This document shows positions 1-7,339 of a stretch of 12,629 bases of DNA, piece after piece. The notes under the pieces are model-generated. The model was given only the letters and a program-made list of their open reading frames with translations, was not told the origin of the DNA and made no database searches. The position numbers were made by a program, and so were the translations under genes. Source of the DNA: JASLBX01 sp036374175 (GTDB lineage: Bacteria > Actinomycetota > Actinomycetes > Jiangellales > Jiangellaceae); NCBI GenBank assembly GCA_036374175.1, contig DASUUH010000102.1, forward strand, positions 1 to 12,629. Direction: 5' to 3'. The stretch's first letter is position 1. Every line of letters begins with the position of its first letter.

Positions 1-268
1 GGCGGGCAACGTGTGCGTGATGGTGGCGCACGGCACGCCGTGCCTCGGTCCCGTGACGCACACCGGCTGCGGCGCGCTGTGCCCGTCGTACCAGCGGGGC
101 TGCTACGGGTGCTTCGGCCCGATGGAGACGCCGAACACCGCCTCCATGACGGTGTGGCTCGGCCGGCTGGGGATGCGCCAGGAGGACGTGGTGCGCGTGT
201 ACCGGACGTTCAACGCGAACGCTCCGGCGTTCCGGGAGGAGAGCGAGGCCCATGACGCATCGCAGTGA
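1..268 (+). CDS. hyhS: [NiFe]-hydrogenase small subunit, 3' part only (probable group 3b)
   Basis: This is the 3' end of a gene whose start lies before the window; whole codons begin at base 2. The visible 88 residues contain a Cys-rich block (GTPCLGPVTHTGCGALCP followed by RGCYGCFGP), the pattern that binds the proximal iron-sulfur cluster in small subunits of cytosolic group 3 [NiFe] hydrogenases. The subunit relays electrons between the NiFe site in the large subunit and the diaphorase part of the complex. The Cys spacing and the RGCYGCFGP motif fit group 3b (Hyh/sulfhydrogenase delta) better than the membrane-bound groups, which carry Tat signals and a different C-terminus. The stop lies 17 bp inside the next gene, so the two subunits are probably translationally coupled. 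Diaphorase subunit genes (HyhB/HyhG type) would be expected upstream, out of view. The subgroup call and gene name are less certain than the family call. Confidence 0.85.
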   Translation, partial: AGNVCVMVAHGTPCLGPVTHTGCGALCPSYQRGCYGCFGPMETPNTASMTVWLGRLGMRQEDVVRVYRTFNANAPAFREESEAHDASQ

Positions 269-1547
269 CCGCACCCTGCACGTGAAGGCCCTGGCCCGTG
301 TCGAGGGCGAAGGGGGCATGCTGGTGCGGACCCGGGCCGGCCGGGTCGAGGAGGTGCGCCTCGACATCTACGAGCCGCCCCGGTTCTTCGAGGCGTTCCT
401 GCAGGGCCGCCGGCACACTGAGCCGCCGGATATCACGGCCCGAATCTGCGGGATCTGCCCGATCGCCTACCAGATGAGTTCGTGCAACGCCATCGAGGCG
501 GCCTGCGGAGTGGAGGTGCCACAGGCGGTCCGCGACCTGCGCCGGCTGATCTATTGCGGCGAGTGGATCGAGAGCCACGCGCTGCACATCTACCTGCTGC
601 ACGCCCCCGACTTTCTCGGCTACGACGGCGCCGTCGAAATGGCCGCAGACCACCGCGAGGTCGTGCAGCGCGGGCTGCGGCTGAAGAAGACCGGCAACGA
701 GATCATGGAGGTGATCGGCGGCCGGGCCATCCACCCCATCAACGTCCGGGTGGGCGGGTTCTACCGGGCACCGTCCAGGCGGGAGCTCACCAACCTCGTC
801 CCGCGGGTGGAGCAGGCGCGGGACGCGGCCCTGGAGACCCTCCGCTGGGTCGCCGGCTTCGACTATCCGGACTTCGAGCAGGACTACGAGTTCGTCGCGC
901 TCCGGCATCCCGCCGACTACCCGATCACCCAGGGACGGATCGTCTCCAGCGGCGGCCTGGACATTCCGGTGCGGGAGTTCGAGGACCACGTGGTCGAGGA
1001 GCATGTCCCACACTCCACGGCGCTGCACGCCAGGCTGGACGGCAGGCGGTACATGACCGGTCCGATGGCCCGCTACAACCTGAACGCCGATCGGCTGCCC
1101 GCGTCGGTCCGCGCGGCGGCTGCGGACGCCGGCCTGGGGCCGCGGGAGAGCAATCCGTTCCGGAGCATCCTGGTGCGGGCGCTCGAGACGTTGTACGCCT
1201 GCGAGGAGTCGCTCCGCCTGCTCGACGCCTACGAGCCGCCCGACCCTCCGGCCGTCGACGTCCCGGCCGTTCCCGGTACCGGCCACGGCGCCACCGAAGC
1301 CCCGCGCGGGGTTCTCTACCACCGCTACGACCTCGGCGAGGACGGGATCATCCGGACTGCCAAGATCGTCCCCCCGACATCGCAGAACCAGGCGCAGATC
1401 GAGGACGACCTCCGCCGCTTCGTGGAGCCGCGATTGGATCTCGAGACCGACGAGCTGACCCACCGGTGCGAGCAGGCCATCCGCAACTACGACCCGTGCA
1501 TCTCGTGCTCCACTCACTTCCTGGACCTGCGGGTGGAGGAGGCGTGA
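252..1547 (+). CDS. hyhL: [NiFe]-hydrogenase large (catalytic) subunit, probable group 3b
   Basis: The 431-residue catalytic subunit carries the NiFe(CN)2CO site that splits or makes H2. Its N-terminus has the usual ARVEGEGG start of large subunits. The L1 motif is RICGIC (Cys66, Cys69) and the L2 motif is DPCISCSTH (Cys416, Cys419, His422), giving the four cysteine ligands. A conserved GGRAIHPINVRVGGF segment lies near residues 155-170. At the position four after Cys69, where many large subunits have His, there is Tyr73; this may be a subgroup trait. Only nine residues (FLDLRVEEA) follow His422, a short C-terminal tail of the kind removed by a maturation protease, and the protease gene follows directly. 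Length fits group 3b, being shorter than HoxH of group 3d. ATG 252 is preceded by GGGAGGAG at 234-241. In group 3b complexes the electrons go to or come from NADP(H); that part is family knowledge. Confidence 0.9.
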   Translation: MTHRSDRTLHVKALARVEGEGGMLVRTRAGRVEEVRLDIYEPPRFFEAFLQGRRHTEPPDITARICGICPIAYQMSSCNAIEAACGVEVPQAVRDLRRLIYCGEWIESHALHIYLLHAPDFLGYDGAVEMAADHREVVQRGLRLKKTGNEIMEVIGGRAIHPINVRVGGFYRAPSRRELTNLVPRVEQARDAALETLRWVAGFDYPDFEQDYEFVALRHPADYPITQGRIVSSGGLDIPVREFEDHVVEEHVPHSTALHARLDGRRYMTGPMARYNLNADRLPASVRAAAADAGLGPRESNPFRSILVRALETLYACEESLRLLDAYEPPDPPAVDVPAVPGTGHGATEAPRGVLYHRYDLGEDGIIRTAKIVPPTSQNQAQIEDDLRRFVEPRLDLETDELTHRCEQAIRNYDPCISCSTHFLDLRVEEA

Positions 1548-1990
1548 TCGTCGTGATCGGGGTGGGCAACGACTTCCGCCGCGACGACGCGGCGGGGCTC
1601 GAGGTGGCTCGCCGGGTGCGGGCCGCCGCTCCTACCGGGGTGCGGGTCCTGGAACACGACGGCGAACCGGCGGGGCTGCTCGACGTGTGGGACGGCGCGG
1701 ACGTCGCGTACGTGATCGACGCGGTCCGGGGGACCGGCGGCCCGGGCGCCGTGCACCGGGTCGAGGTGGGCAGTGACTCACGCCTGAACCGGGAGCCGCG
1801 GGACAGCACGCATGCGCTGTCTTTCGGCGAAGCGGTGGCCCTCGGGCGCGTCCTCGATCGCCTGCCTGGCCGCCTGGTCCTGGTCGGGGTCGAGGGCGGC
1901 GACTTCGCCGCCGGGCAAGGGCTCGGCCCAGAGGTGGCCGCGGCGGTCGGGGCCGTGGCGGACGAGATCGTACGGGAGGTGGGCGGCTGA
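1544..1990 (+). CDS. Hydrogenase maturation endopeptidase (peptidase M52, HyaD/HybD/HycI family)
   Basis: The 148-residue product begins at GTG 1544, which overlaps the TGA of the large-subunit gene (GTGA). It opens with the family signature GVGNDFRRDDAAG. Asp15 aligns with the nickel-sensing Glu16 of E. coli HybD, Asp59 (VIDAV) with Asp62, and His90 (STHALSF) with His93. In this family the protease recognises nickel in the immature large subunit and clips its C-terminal tail, which locks the NiFe site in place. Its position immediately after the large-subunit gene makes that protein the obvious substrate. The length is normal for the family (about 145-165 residues). The same frame is open upstream through the hydrogenase gene, but that extension is a high-GC shadow. 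The start is set by the GTGA overlap and by the signature beginning at residue 6. Confidence 0.9.
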   Translation: MIVVIGVGNDFRRDDAAGLEVARRVRAAAPTGVRVLEHDGEPAGLLDVWDGADVAYVIDAVRGTGGPGAVHRVEVGSDSRLNREPRDSTHALSFGEAVALGRVLDRLPGRLVLVGVEGGDFAAGQGLGPEVAAAVGAVADEIVREVGG

Positions 1991-2205
1991 TGTGCATCGG
2001 ACTGCCCGGTCGAGTGACCACGGTCGACGGTGAGCAGGCCGTGATCGACGTGGCCGGGGTCGCCCGGCGGATATCGATCTCGCTGCTGCTGTTGGAGGGA
2101 ACGGCCGTCGCGCCGAGTGACTGGGTGCTGGCCAGTGCGGGCCTGGCCATCCGGTGCGTGTCCGAGCAGGAAGCGCACGAACTGCTGGAGGCCCTGGGAG
2201 GCTGA
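1990..2205 (+). CDS. hypC: HypC/HybG/HupF-family hydrogenase assembly chaperone
   Basis: The 71-residue protein starts MCIGLPGRV, the diagnostic HypC N-terminus. Cys2, exposed after Met removal, binds the iron that HypD/HypC load with CN and CO before it is handed to the large subunit. The remainder fits the small HypC beta-barrel plus C-terminal helix (TTVDGEQAVIDVAGV, then DWVLASAGLAI, then EAHELLEAL). The conserved His of HypC, in the usual VLVHVGFAI-like segment (His51 in E. coli), is Ser49 here (VLASAGLAI; AGT at 2134-2136), and the usual GD before it is SD. The start ATG overlaps the protease stop by one base (TGATG). No hypA, hypB, hypD, hypE or hypF is visible, so those must lie elsewhere. 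Family identity is firm. Whether the His loss alters iron handling is unknown. Confidence 0.9.
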   Translation: MCIGLPGRVTTVDGEQAVIDVAGVARRISISLLLLEGTAVAPSDWVLASAGLAIRCVSEQEAHELLEALGG

Positions 2206-2206
2206 T

Positions 2207-3148
2207 GTGACGACGTTGAATGGGCGGATCCCGTTCACCCGTGGCTGGGGCATTGCCCTCGCCTTCATGACCGCGTGCATCAGCGGCGTGGCGGTGTACC
2301 TGAACGGCTTCGCCGTGACCGCATTCGCAGACACGACCGTCTACACGACAGTGAAGAACGGTGTTGCTGCGGCGATCATTCTGGCTGTGCTGGCGTCGGC
2401 CGCCGCCCGCCAACGGGCGGAGCCGCGGGTGGCATCGCGCGCCGAACGTGCCGGCCTGCTGACCGTTGCCGTGGTGGGCGGGAGCGTGCCGTTCGTGCTG
2501 TTCTTCGAGGGGCTGGCCAGGACGTCGGCAACCGAGGCGGCGTTCATCCACAAGACGCTGATCGTGTGGGTCGCGCTGCTGGCTGTGGTGTTTCTCGGCG
2601 AGCGCCTTGGCCGGTGGCACCTGGCTGCGATCGTCCTGCTCGTCGCCGGGCAGGCGGCCGCCGCCGGTGACCTGCTGGCGATCCGGTTGGGCGACGGCGA
2701 GCTGATGATCTTCGGGGCGACGCTGCTATGGGCCGTGGAGTTCGTGCTGGCTAAGCGCCTGCTGCGAACAATCGGTTCGCTCACGTTGGGCGGCGCTCGG
2801 CTCGGATTCGGGCTGGTGGTGCTCGTGGCGTGGCTGGCGCTCACCGGCCGGGCCGACGAGGTGCTGGCCCTGAGTGGCGGGCAGTGGGCCTGGGCGCTGC
2901 TCACCGGCGCGATCCTCGCCGGCTTTGTGGCGAGCTGGTATGCGGCTCTAGCACGAGCGCAGGCGATTGACGTGACCGCCGTGTTGGTCTTCGCGGCAGT
3001 GATCACCGCGGCCCTCGCCGGGGCGTTCGAGGGTGTAGTACCGGCGGGGACCGTGGCACTGGGCCTTGTGCTGATCGGCCTCGGAACAGGCGTGGCCGCC
3101 GTTGGCGCCCTGCAACGCCAGGCCCGGACCCATGAGGAAGTGCGATGA
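2207..3148 (+). CDS. EamA/DMT-family transporter in the hydrogenase operon
   Basis: The 313-residue integral membrane protein has about ten hydrophobic segments (roughly residues 13-35, 43-65, 80-100, 106-128, 133-152, 162-182, 195-217, 228-248, 254-274 and 280-302). These form two five-helix halves, as in the EamA (DUF6) drug/metabolite transporter superfamily. The first-half motif FEGLARTSATEAAFIHKTLIVWVALLA and the GERLGRWHLAAIVLLVAG segment are typical of EamA repeats (quoted in overlapping pieces). Cytoplasmic loops and the C-terminus (QRQARTHEEVR) are charged. GTG 2207 lies one base after the HypC stop, and the gene overlaps the next by 4 bp (ATGA), so it belongs to the operon. The substrate cannot be read from the sequence. 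There is no His-rich or acidic metal-binding loop of the kind seen in nickel permeases, so nickel import is not supported. A role in exporting or importing a metabolite linked to the hydrogenase is only inferred from position. Confidence 0.85.
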   Translation: MTTLNGRIPFTRGWGIALAFMTACISGVAVYLNGFAVTAFADTTVYTTVKNGVAAAIILAVLASAAARQRAEPRVASRAERAGLLTVAVVGGSVPFVLFFEGLARTSATEAAFIHKTLIVWVALLAVVFLGERLGRWHLAAIVLLVAGQAAAAGDLLAIRLGDGELMIFGATLLWAVEFVLAKRLLRTIGSLTLGGARLGFGLVVLVAWLALTGRADEVLALSGGQWAWALLTGAILAGFVASWYAALARAQAIDVTAVLVFAAVITAALAGAFEGVVPAGTVALGLVLIGLGTGVAAVGALQRQARTHEEVR

Positions 3149-3888
3149 TCGCCGACCCCGGGCCGCTGCTGTTCGCCCGGTACGCCTACCCGCCGAACGC
3201 TCTCGGCTACTGCGGCCCAGAGGACCATCGTGCCCTCCTGGAGTACACGGCCGCGGGCGTCGTCGACCGTGGCCTCCGGGAGCTGGCGCAAGGCTTCGAG
3301 GGCGCCTGGCCGTACCTTCGACTGATCGCCGAGGCCGCCGGCATCCGCGATCCGCTGAGCCGGCGGGTCGTCGAGGCCTACTGGATCGGCAGTCCGCTGC
3401 TCGAGCGGGTGGATGTGGCCCGGCTGTGCAACTTCCTGGACGACCGGTACCGCTCGTACGCCGGTCCCCGCCTACCGCAGCTCACCGCGGCGGCGCTGCA
3501 CGAAGCGGTCCCCCACCACAACTTCCACGTCTTCTGCGTCTCGCCATGGGTTGGCCTGCTTCGGTCGGGCCGGATCACCGAGCCGCTCCGGGTCCTTGAC
3601 CAATGCCGGATTCGCTGGGGCACGGTCATCGCGGTAGAGGGTGACACGGCGGTGGTCCGCTCGCGGGGACTGGTCTGGGACGGCTGGACTGTGCGACCCG
3701 GTCCGCTTCGGACCGAGCGAGCCACCGTCGCCACCGACGGCCTCGCAACCGGGCCGATTCCCCAGCCTGGCGACGCGGTCGCGCTGCACTGGGACCGGGT
3801 CTGCGACCGGCTCGACCGCCGCAGCCTGGCGGCATTGCGACACCACACCCGCCGAGCCATCGCCGCGGCGGCGCCGCTCACCGGTTGA
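3145..3888 (+). CDS. Hydrogenase-operon protein of unknown function (DUF6390-like) with a HypC-like C-terminal domain
   Basis: The 247-residue soluble protein is the last gene of the hydrogenase operon, overlapping the transporter gene by 4 bp. From memory it matches the uncharacterised family DUF6390, found beside actinobacterial hydrogenases; that name should be checked. The N-terminal part (about 1-150) is helical and contains NALGYCGPEDH (Cys23, His28) and a His-rich patch HHNFHVFC (His124, His125, His128, Cys131). The C-terminal part (about 152-232) reads like HypC: Cys154 is followed after four residues by G-x-V, then VEGDTAVVRSRGL, then GDAVALH (His205) and a terminal helix DRLDRRSLAAL. 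Cys154 and His205 fall at the HypC iron-ligand positions, 51 residues apart against 49 in E. coli HypC. This suggests an assembly factor for the hydrogenase. The domain assignment is my alignment by eye. No signal peptide or membrane segment is seen. Confidence 0.75.
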   Translation: MIADPGPLLFARYAYPPNALGYCGPEDHRALLEYTAAGVVDRGLRELAQGFEGAWPYLRLIAEAAGIRDPLSRRVVEAYWIGSPLLERVDVARLCNFLDDRYRSYAGPRLPQLTAAALHEAVPHHNFHVFCVSPWVGLLRSGRITEPLRVLDQCRIRWGTVIAVEGDTAVVRSRGLVWDGWTVRPGPLRTERATVATDGLATGPIPQPGDAVALHWDRVCDRLDRRSLAALRHHTRRAIAAAAPLTG

Positions 3889-4006
3889 ATGTGTGCACTT
3901 CCAAATGCGGTGAGACGCTCACGGCCCCGGAATGTAGACGTCCTCGGCATTGACGGTAGCCGTGGGCTCGTCGAAGGTAGGACGCGAATCGGGGGAGCCA
4001 ATCTCT
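3889..4006. other. Convergent intergenic gap, no gene seen
   Basis: The gap of 118 bp separates the hydrogenase operon from the convergent transglutaminase gene. The only structure noticed is a 5-bp stem GTGAG/CTCAC with a 3-base loop at 3910-3922. It lacks a T-run and is too weak to call a terminator with confidence. Transcription from both sides must end near here, but the sequence does not show how. Confidence 0.4.
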
Positions 4007-4849
4007 TCAGGCGAGTCTGGTGACCTCGACAGCGACTCCGAAGTCCTCAGCTGCCGGTCCTGAATAGACGCCGGCCAGCGGCCGTACGTCGGCGTAGTCT
4101 CGGCCGCGGGCTAACAGCACGTGCCGGCTGCCAACGTCGGCAAGGCTGGTCGGGTCGACAGCGACCCACTCACCTGCCCAGAACTCCACCCACGCGTGGC
4201 TCTCTCCTGCGATCGTCGCCCCAACTTCGGCATCGACCGTCGGGTGCAGGTAGCCGGACACGTAACGAGCGGGCAGTCCGGTCGCACGCAACAGGGCCAG
4301 CGTGACGTGCACAAAGTCCTGGCACACCCCCCTACCGGCGGCACGGGCCTCGGCCGAGGATGTGTGCACATGGGTAGCGCCCCGTTCGTAGCGCAGCGTC
4401 TCGTTGGTCCACGCGGCGGCAAGTAGTCCCGTCTGCACCGGCGTCGACCCGGCGCGCAGGGATTGCCCAATCCCGGTTAGCTCCGGCTCCGCCGAGACGT
4501 ACGTCGACGCGGCGAGGAACTCGGCGAAGCGGTCCTGCACCGCTGGGTCGGCCAACTCGGACCATCCGGCCGCGGTCGGCACAGGCCGCGGCCCAGCTGT
4601 CTCGACCAGCGACGTTGCCTCCACCACGAGCTCGTCATGAGGAACCTGCAGGTCGAACGCGTCCACCGTCGTGCCCCAGTAGTCGACGTAACGCAACGGC
4701 CGGACGGGCGGCCTGATGGCGAGGGCAGCCTGCAGGGTGCGCTGCCCGTCCAGGGTCGGCGGCGTTAGCCGCGCTTCGTTGTATGACGCCCGCACCGGTC
4801 CGGCGTACCGGTAGCCGGTGCGGTGCCTGACCGCGATCCGCCAGCTCAT
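4007..4849 (-). CDS. Transglutaminase-like cysteine peptidase, intact triad
   Basis: The 280-residue protein has the N-terminal transglutaminase-associated beta domain (IAVRHRTGYRYAGPVRASYNEARL, residues 5-28, quoted in parts: IAVRHRTGYRY and PVRASYNEARL). The catalytic domain carries Cys176 in GVCQDFVH, His218 in ESHAWVEF and Asp232 in VDPT, the complete Cys-His-Asp triad. This bacterial group (COG1305) is thought to act as a cytosolic peptidase or amidase or to cross-link; no signal peptide or membrane helix is visible. The start is set at ATG 4849 because it overlaps the stop of the upstream alpha-E gene as ATGA. An in-frame ATG eight codons earlier (4873) is possible but lies inside that gene. 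It is the third gene of the ATP-grasp/alpha-E/transglutaminase operon. In such loci it is expected to process whatever the ATP-grasp enzyme makes; that is inference from published genome-context work. Confidence 0.9.
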   Translation of the reverse strand: MSWRIAVRHRTGYRYAGPVRASYNEARLTPPTLDGQRTLQAALAIRPPVRPLRYVDYWGTTVDAFDLQVPHDELVVEATSLVETAGPRPVPTAAGWSELADPAVQDRFAEFLAASTYVSAEPELTGIGQSLRAGSTPVQTGLLAAAWTNETLRYERGATHVHTSSAEARAAGRGVCQDFVHVTLALLRATGLPARYVSGYLHPTVDAEVGATIAGESHAWVEFWAGEWVAVDPTSLADVGSRHVLLARGRDYADVRPLAGVYSGPAAEDFGVAVEVTRLA

Positions 4850-5793
4850 CCCGCGGACTCCTCGAGGCTCCAATGCAGCGGCGCGGAACCTGCGAACAAC
4901 CCGCGGCTCACCTCTTCGCTTACTGTCGACACGGTCCGTTGCAGTCCGCGCAGCCGTTCCGGCAGGTCCTCGAGGAGGCTGTCGGCGGGCAGGAACTCCA
5001 GGTCGGTGCGAGCCCGACCGATCGCCCTGCGGGCGGGCTCGTCAAGCGCGGACCGGCCGTACGCCGGGTCGAGCCGGGCCAGCGCCTGCTCCCCAACGCT
5101 GAGCGCGTGAAAGACCGACCTCGGAAAGAGCCGGTCCACCAGCAGGAACTCCAGCACCCGCGGGGCCTCGATACCCTCCTGGTAGGTGCGCAGGTAGGCA
5201 TCGTGGGCGGAGCATGCATGCAGGGTCGCGGTCCAGCCTTCGCTTCCGCGGCCGGTGCCGATCCGGGCGGCAAGCAAGCGTGCGGTCATGTCCACCCGCT
5301 CCAGACTGCGGCCGAGAAGGAGCACGTCGTGGCTCGCGTCGCGGCTCAGGCTCGCCTCCACGTGGCCGGCGAACGTGGCCGCGCGCTCACGGATGTAGGA
5401 GAAGAAAGGTGCGGGGCCGAAGTCGCGCGCGGCCGACACCCGAGTTGGAAGGGAGTTATGAGTGGAGTTCAGGCATTCCCAGATTTCCGCCGAGAGCGCC
5501 TCTCGCACGCCGCGAGCATTCTGCCAGGCGGCGACCAAGGCACCGACTATTGAGTTGGGTATGGCCGCGTCATAACCGAGCAATTCCAGCACCGCCCTGC
5601 TATCCCGATGCCGCGCCGCGACTTCGTCCGGGACGCCCATCACGGTCAACAGGACGGCGTAGGTTGCTTCCTCGTCCACACCCGGGTCTTCGAGCACCTC
5701 GTGGAAGTGCACGTCGAGCAGCCGGGCGGTGTCTTCGGCCCGTTCGACGTAACGGCCGATCCAGAACAACGCCTCGGCGACACGGCTCAGCAT
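4846..5793 (-). CDS. Alpha-E domain protein (COG2307 type)
   Basis: The 315-residue protein begins MLSRVAEALFWIGRYVERAE, the standard opening of the alpha-E family, and continues as an all-helical protein rich in conserved acidic and Arg residues (for example ERAEDTARLLDVHFHE near 18-33, FGPAPFFSYIRERA mid-protein, and GRSLERVDMTARLLAARI near 190-207). The biochemical role is unknown. In genome-context studies alpha-E proteins almost always accompany circularly permuted ATP-grasp enzymes and transglutaminase-like proteins, sometimes as fusions, and have been proposed as their partner subunit. Here the gene sits 10 bp after the ATP-grasp stop and overlaps the transglutaminase start by 4 bp. 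The frame is open for another 51 codons upstream, inside the ATP-grasp gene. I reject that extension because the family begins at MLSRVAE and the extra stretch is low-complexity and Arg-rich. Confidence 0.9.
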   Translation of the reverse strand: MLSRVAEALFWIGRYVERAEDTARLLDVHFHEVLEDPGVDEEATYAVLLTVMGVPDEVAARHRDSRAVLELLGYDAAIPNSIVGALVAAWQNARGVREALSAEIWECLNSTHNSLPTRVSAARDFGPAPFFSYIRERAATFAGHVEASLSRDASHDVLLLGRSLERVDMTARLLAARIGTGRGSEGWTATLHACSAHDAYLRTYQEGIEAPRVLEFLLVDRLFPRSVFHALSVGEQALARLDPAYGRSALDEPARRAIGRARTDLEFLPADSLLEDLPERLRGLQRTVSTVSEEVSRGLFAGSAPLHWSLEESAG

Positions 5794-5803
5794 TCCGACC
5801 CCG

Positions 5804-7339
5804 TCACTGCTGAGGCTCGTCGCCGCGGGGACCGCGGTCGGGGATGGTGCCCCGCACCGTCTGCGCCGGGAACGCCGATGGCCCGTCCACTTCCGGCGCC
5901 CGCTGTGGCCGCGTAGTGAGCACCCACGTGTCCTTGGAGCCGCCACCCTGGCTGGAGTTGACGATCAAGCTTCCCTTCCTCAGCGCCACCCGGGTCAGTC
6001 CGCCGGGGAGCACCCGGACCTGCTCTCCGTCGTTGACGGCGAACGGCCGCAGGTCGACGTGCCGTGGTAGCAGCCGGTCGCCTAGCTGCGCCGGCGACGT
6101 GGACAGCAGCACCATCTCCTGCGCGATCCACGCTCGCGGATCGGCGAGAACCTGCTCGCGCACGGCGGCCAACTCGGCGTCGGATGCGTGCGGCCCAATG
6201 ACGATGCCGGCGCCGCCGGAGCCGTCCACCGGCTTCACCACCAGCTGGTCGAGCCGGGCCAGGCAGTCCGACCGTACGTCCGGATCGTCGAGGCGGTAGG
6301 TCGCGACGTTGGGCAGCAGCGGCTGCTCGCCGAGGTAGTACTCGATGAGCGCCGGCACGTAGGTGTAGGTCAGCTTGTCGTCGGCGACGCCGTTTCCGAT
6401 GGCATTGGCGATCGTGACGTTGCCGACGCGGGCCGCGTTAAGGATGCCCGGACTGCCCACGACGGAATCGGACCGGAAGTGCACTGGGTCGATGAATTCG
6501 TCGTTGACCCGCCGGTAGACGACGTCCACCCGCTGCTCACCCCCCACGCTGCGCATGTACAGAACGTGGTCGCGACAGAACAGGTCCCGGCCCTCGACCA
6601 GCTCGACGCCCATCTTGCGGGCCAGAAACGCGTGCTCGAAGTACGCCGGGTTGTGTACTCCGGGGGTGAGCAACACGACGGTGGGCTCCTCGACACCGGC
6701 GGGAGCCGACCGTCGCAGCGCGTCGAGTAGCTGCCCGGGGTAGGAGGCGACCGGTTCTACTTCCTGCTCCAAGAACAGCCCGGGGAAGACGCGGGCCATC
6801 GTCCGCCGGTTCTCCACCACGTAGGAGATGCCGGAAGGCACCCGCAGGTTGTCCTCCAGAACCAGCATGACACCGGCCTGGTCGCGGACGAGGTCGATCC
6901 CGGCGAGGTGGATCCGCACCCCGTTCGGGGGACGGAAGCCGTGCGCCGGCCGACAGAAACCGGCCGACGTCGTGAGCAGCGAGCGCGGCACTACCCCGTC
7001 CGAGACCACCTCGGCCGGCCCATAGATGTCCGCGAGGAACGCCTCCAGCGCCCGGACCCTCTGCACCACACCTGCTTCGATCAGTTCCCACTCGGCCGCC
7101 GGAATCAGCCGCGGAATCAGGTCGAGAGGGAATACCCACTCCTTGCCGGCATGAGAGAAGGTGACGCCCTGGTCACGGAAGCTGCTGTCCCTGGCCGCCT
7201 CTCGCTGCGCCAGGTCCTCGCGGGTCAGCGTCTGAAGGGCGTCGTGCAGCGCCCGCATGTGCGGGTACGGCAGCCCGTCCGCCCCGAACATCTCGTCGTA
7301 CGCTTGGCCGAGCGGATACCCGTCGAGGAGTTCTCCCAT
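5804..7339 (-). CDS. Circularly permuted ATP-grasp protein (COG2308 type), putative peptide ligase
   Basis: The 511-residue protein has the hallmarks of the circularly permuted ATP-grasp family: LEDNLRVPSG (161-170) followed by SYVVENRR, VVYRRVNDEFIDP (273-285), ANAIGNGVADDKL (311-323), the nucleotide-loop segment VVKPVDGSGGAGI (367-379), DLRPFAVN (439-446) and NSSQGGGSKDTWV (461-473). ATP-grasp enzymes join a carboxylate to an amine or thiol through an acyl-phosphate. For this family, amidoligase activity making an unknown peptide was predicted from gene context (Iyer, Aravind and colleagues); no substrate can be read here. ATG 7339 fits the usual MGELLDGYPLG-like N-terminus. The frame stays open 76 codons further upstream, but that crosses the divergent transglutaminase gene and is rejected. 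There is no strong ribosome-binding site just before 7339, so the exact start is slightly uncertain. It is the first gene of a three-gene minus-strand operon. Confidence 0.9.
   Translation of the reverse strand: MGELLDGYPLGQAYDEMFGADGLPYPHMRALHDALQTLTREDLAQREAARDSSFRDQGVTFSHAGKEWVFPLDLIPRLIPAAEWELIEAGVVQRVRALEAFLADIYGPAEVVSDGVVPRSLLTTSAGFCRPAHGFRPPNGVRIHLAGIDLVRDQAGVMLVLEDNLRVPSGISYVVENRRTMARVFPGLFLEQEVEPVASYPGQLLDALRRSAPAGVEEPTVVLLTPGVHNPAYFEHAFLARKMGVELVEGRDLFCRDHVLYMRSVGGEQRVDVVYRRVNDEFIDPVHFRSDSVVGSPGILNAARVGNVTIANAIGNGVADDKLTYTYVPALIEYYLGEQPLLPNVATYRLDDPDVRSDCLARLDQLVVKPVDGSGGAGIVIGPHASDAELAAVREQVLADPRAWIAQEMVLLSTSPAQLGDRLLPRHVDLRPFAVNDGEQVRVLPGGLTRVALRKGSLIVNSSQGGGSKDTWVLTTRPQRAPEVDGPSAFPAQTVRGTIPDRGPRGDEPQQ

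Noticed and set aside
210..1517. 435-codon open frame on the minus strand opposite the hydrogenase large subunit
   Set aside because: It is antisense to a certain gene, Arg/Pro/Val-rich without a recognisable domain, and typical of third-position GC creating open antisense frames.
482..1543. Long N-terminal extension of the maturation protease frame
   Set aside because: The extension is Arg/Pro-rich shadow sequence through the hydrogenase gene; the GxGN signature begins six residues after GTG 1544.
2207..3148. Transporter as a nickel importer for the hydrogenase
   Set aside because: The fold is EamA/DMT, not NixA/HoxN, CbiM or Nik; no His-rich nickel motif is visible.
2341..3291. 316-codon minus-strand frame opposite the transporter
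   Set aside because: Composition (Ala, Ser, Thr, Arg) mirrors the opposite strand's hydrophobic codons; no domain, and it spans the junction of two coupled genes.
3910..3922. Small hairpin GTGAG/CTCAC between convergent genes
   Set aside because: The five-base stem without a T-run could easily be chance in this composition.
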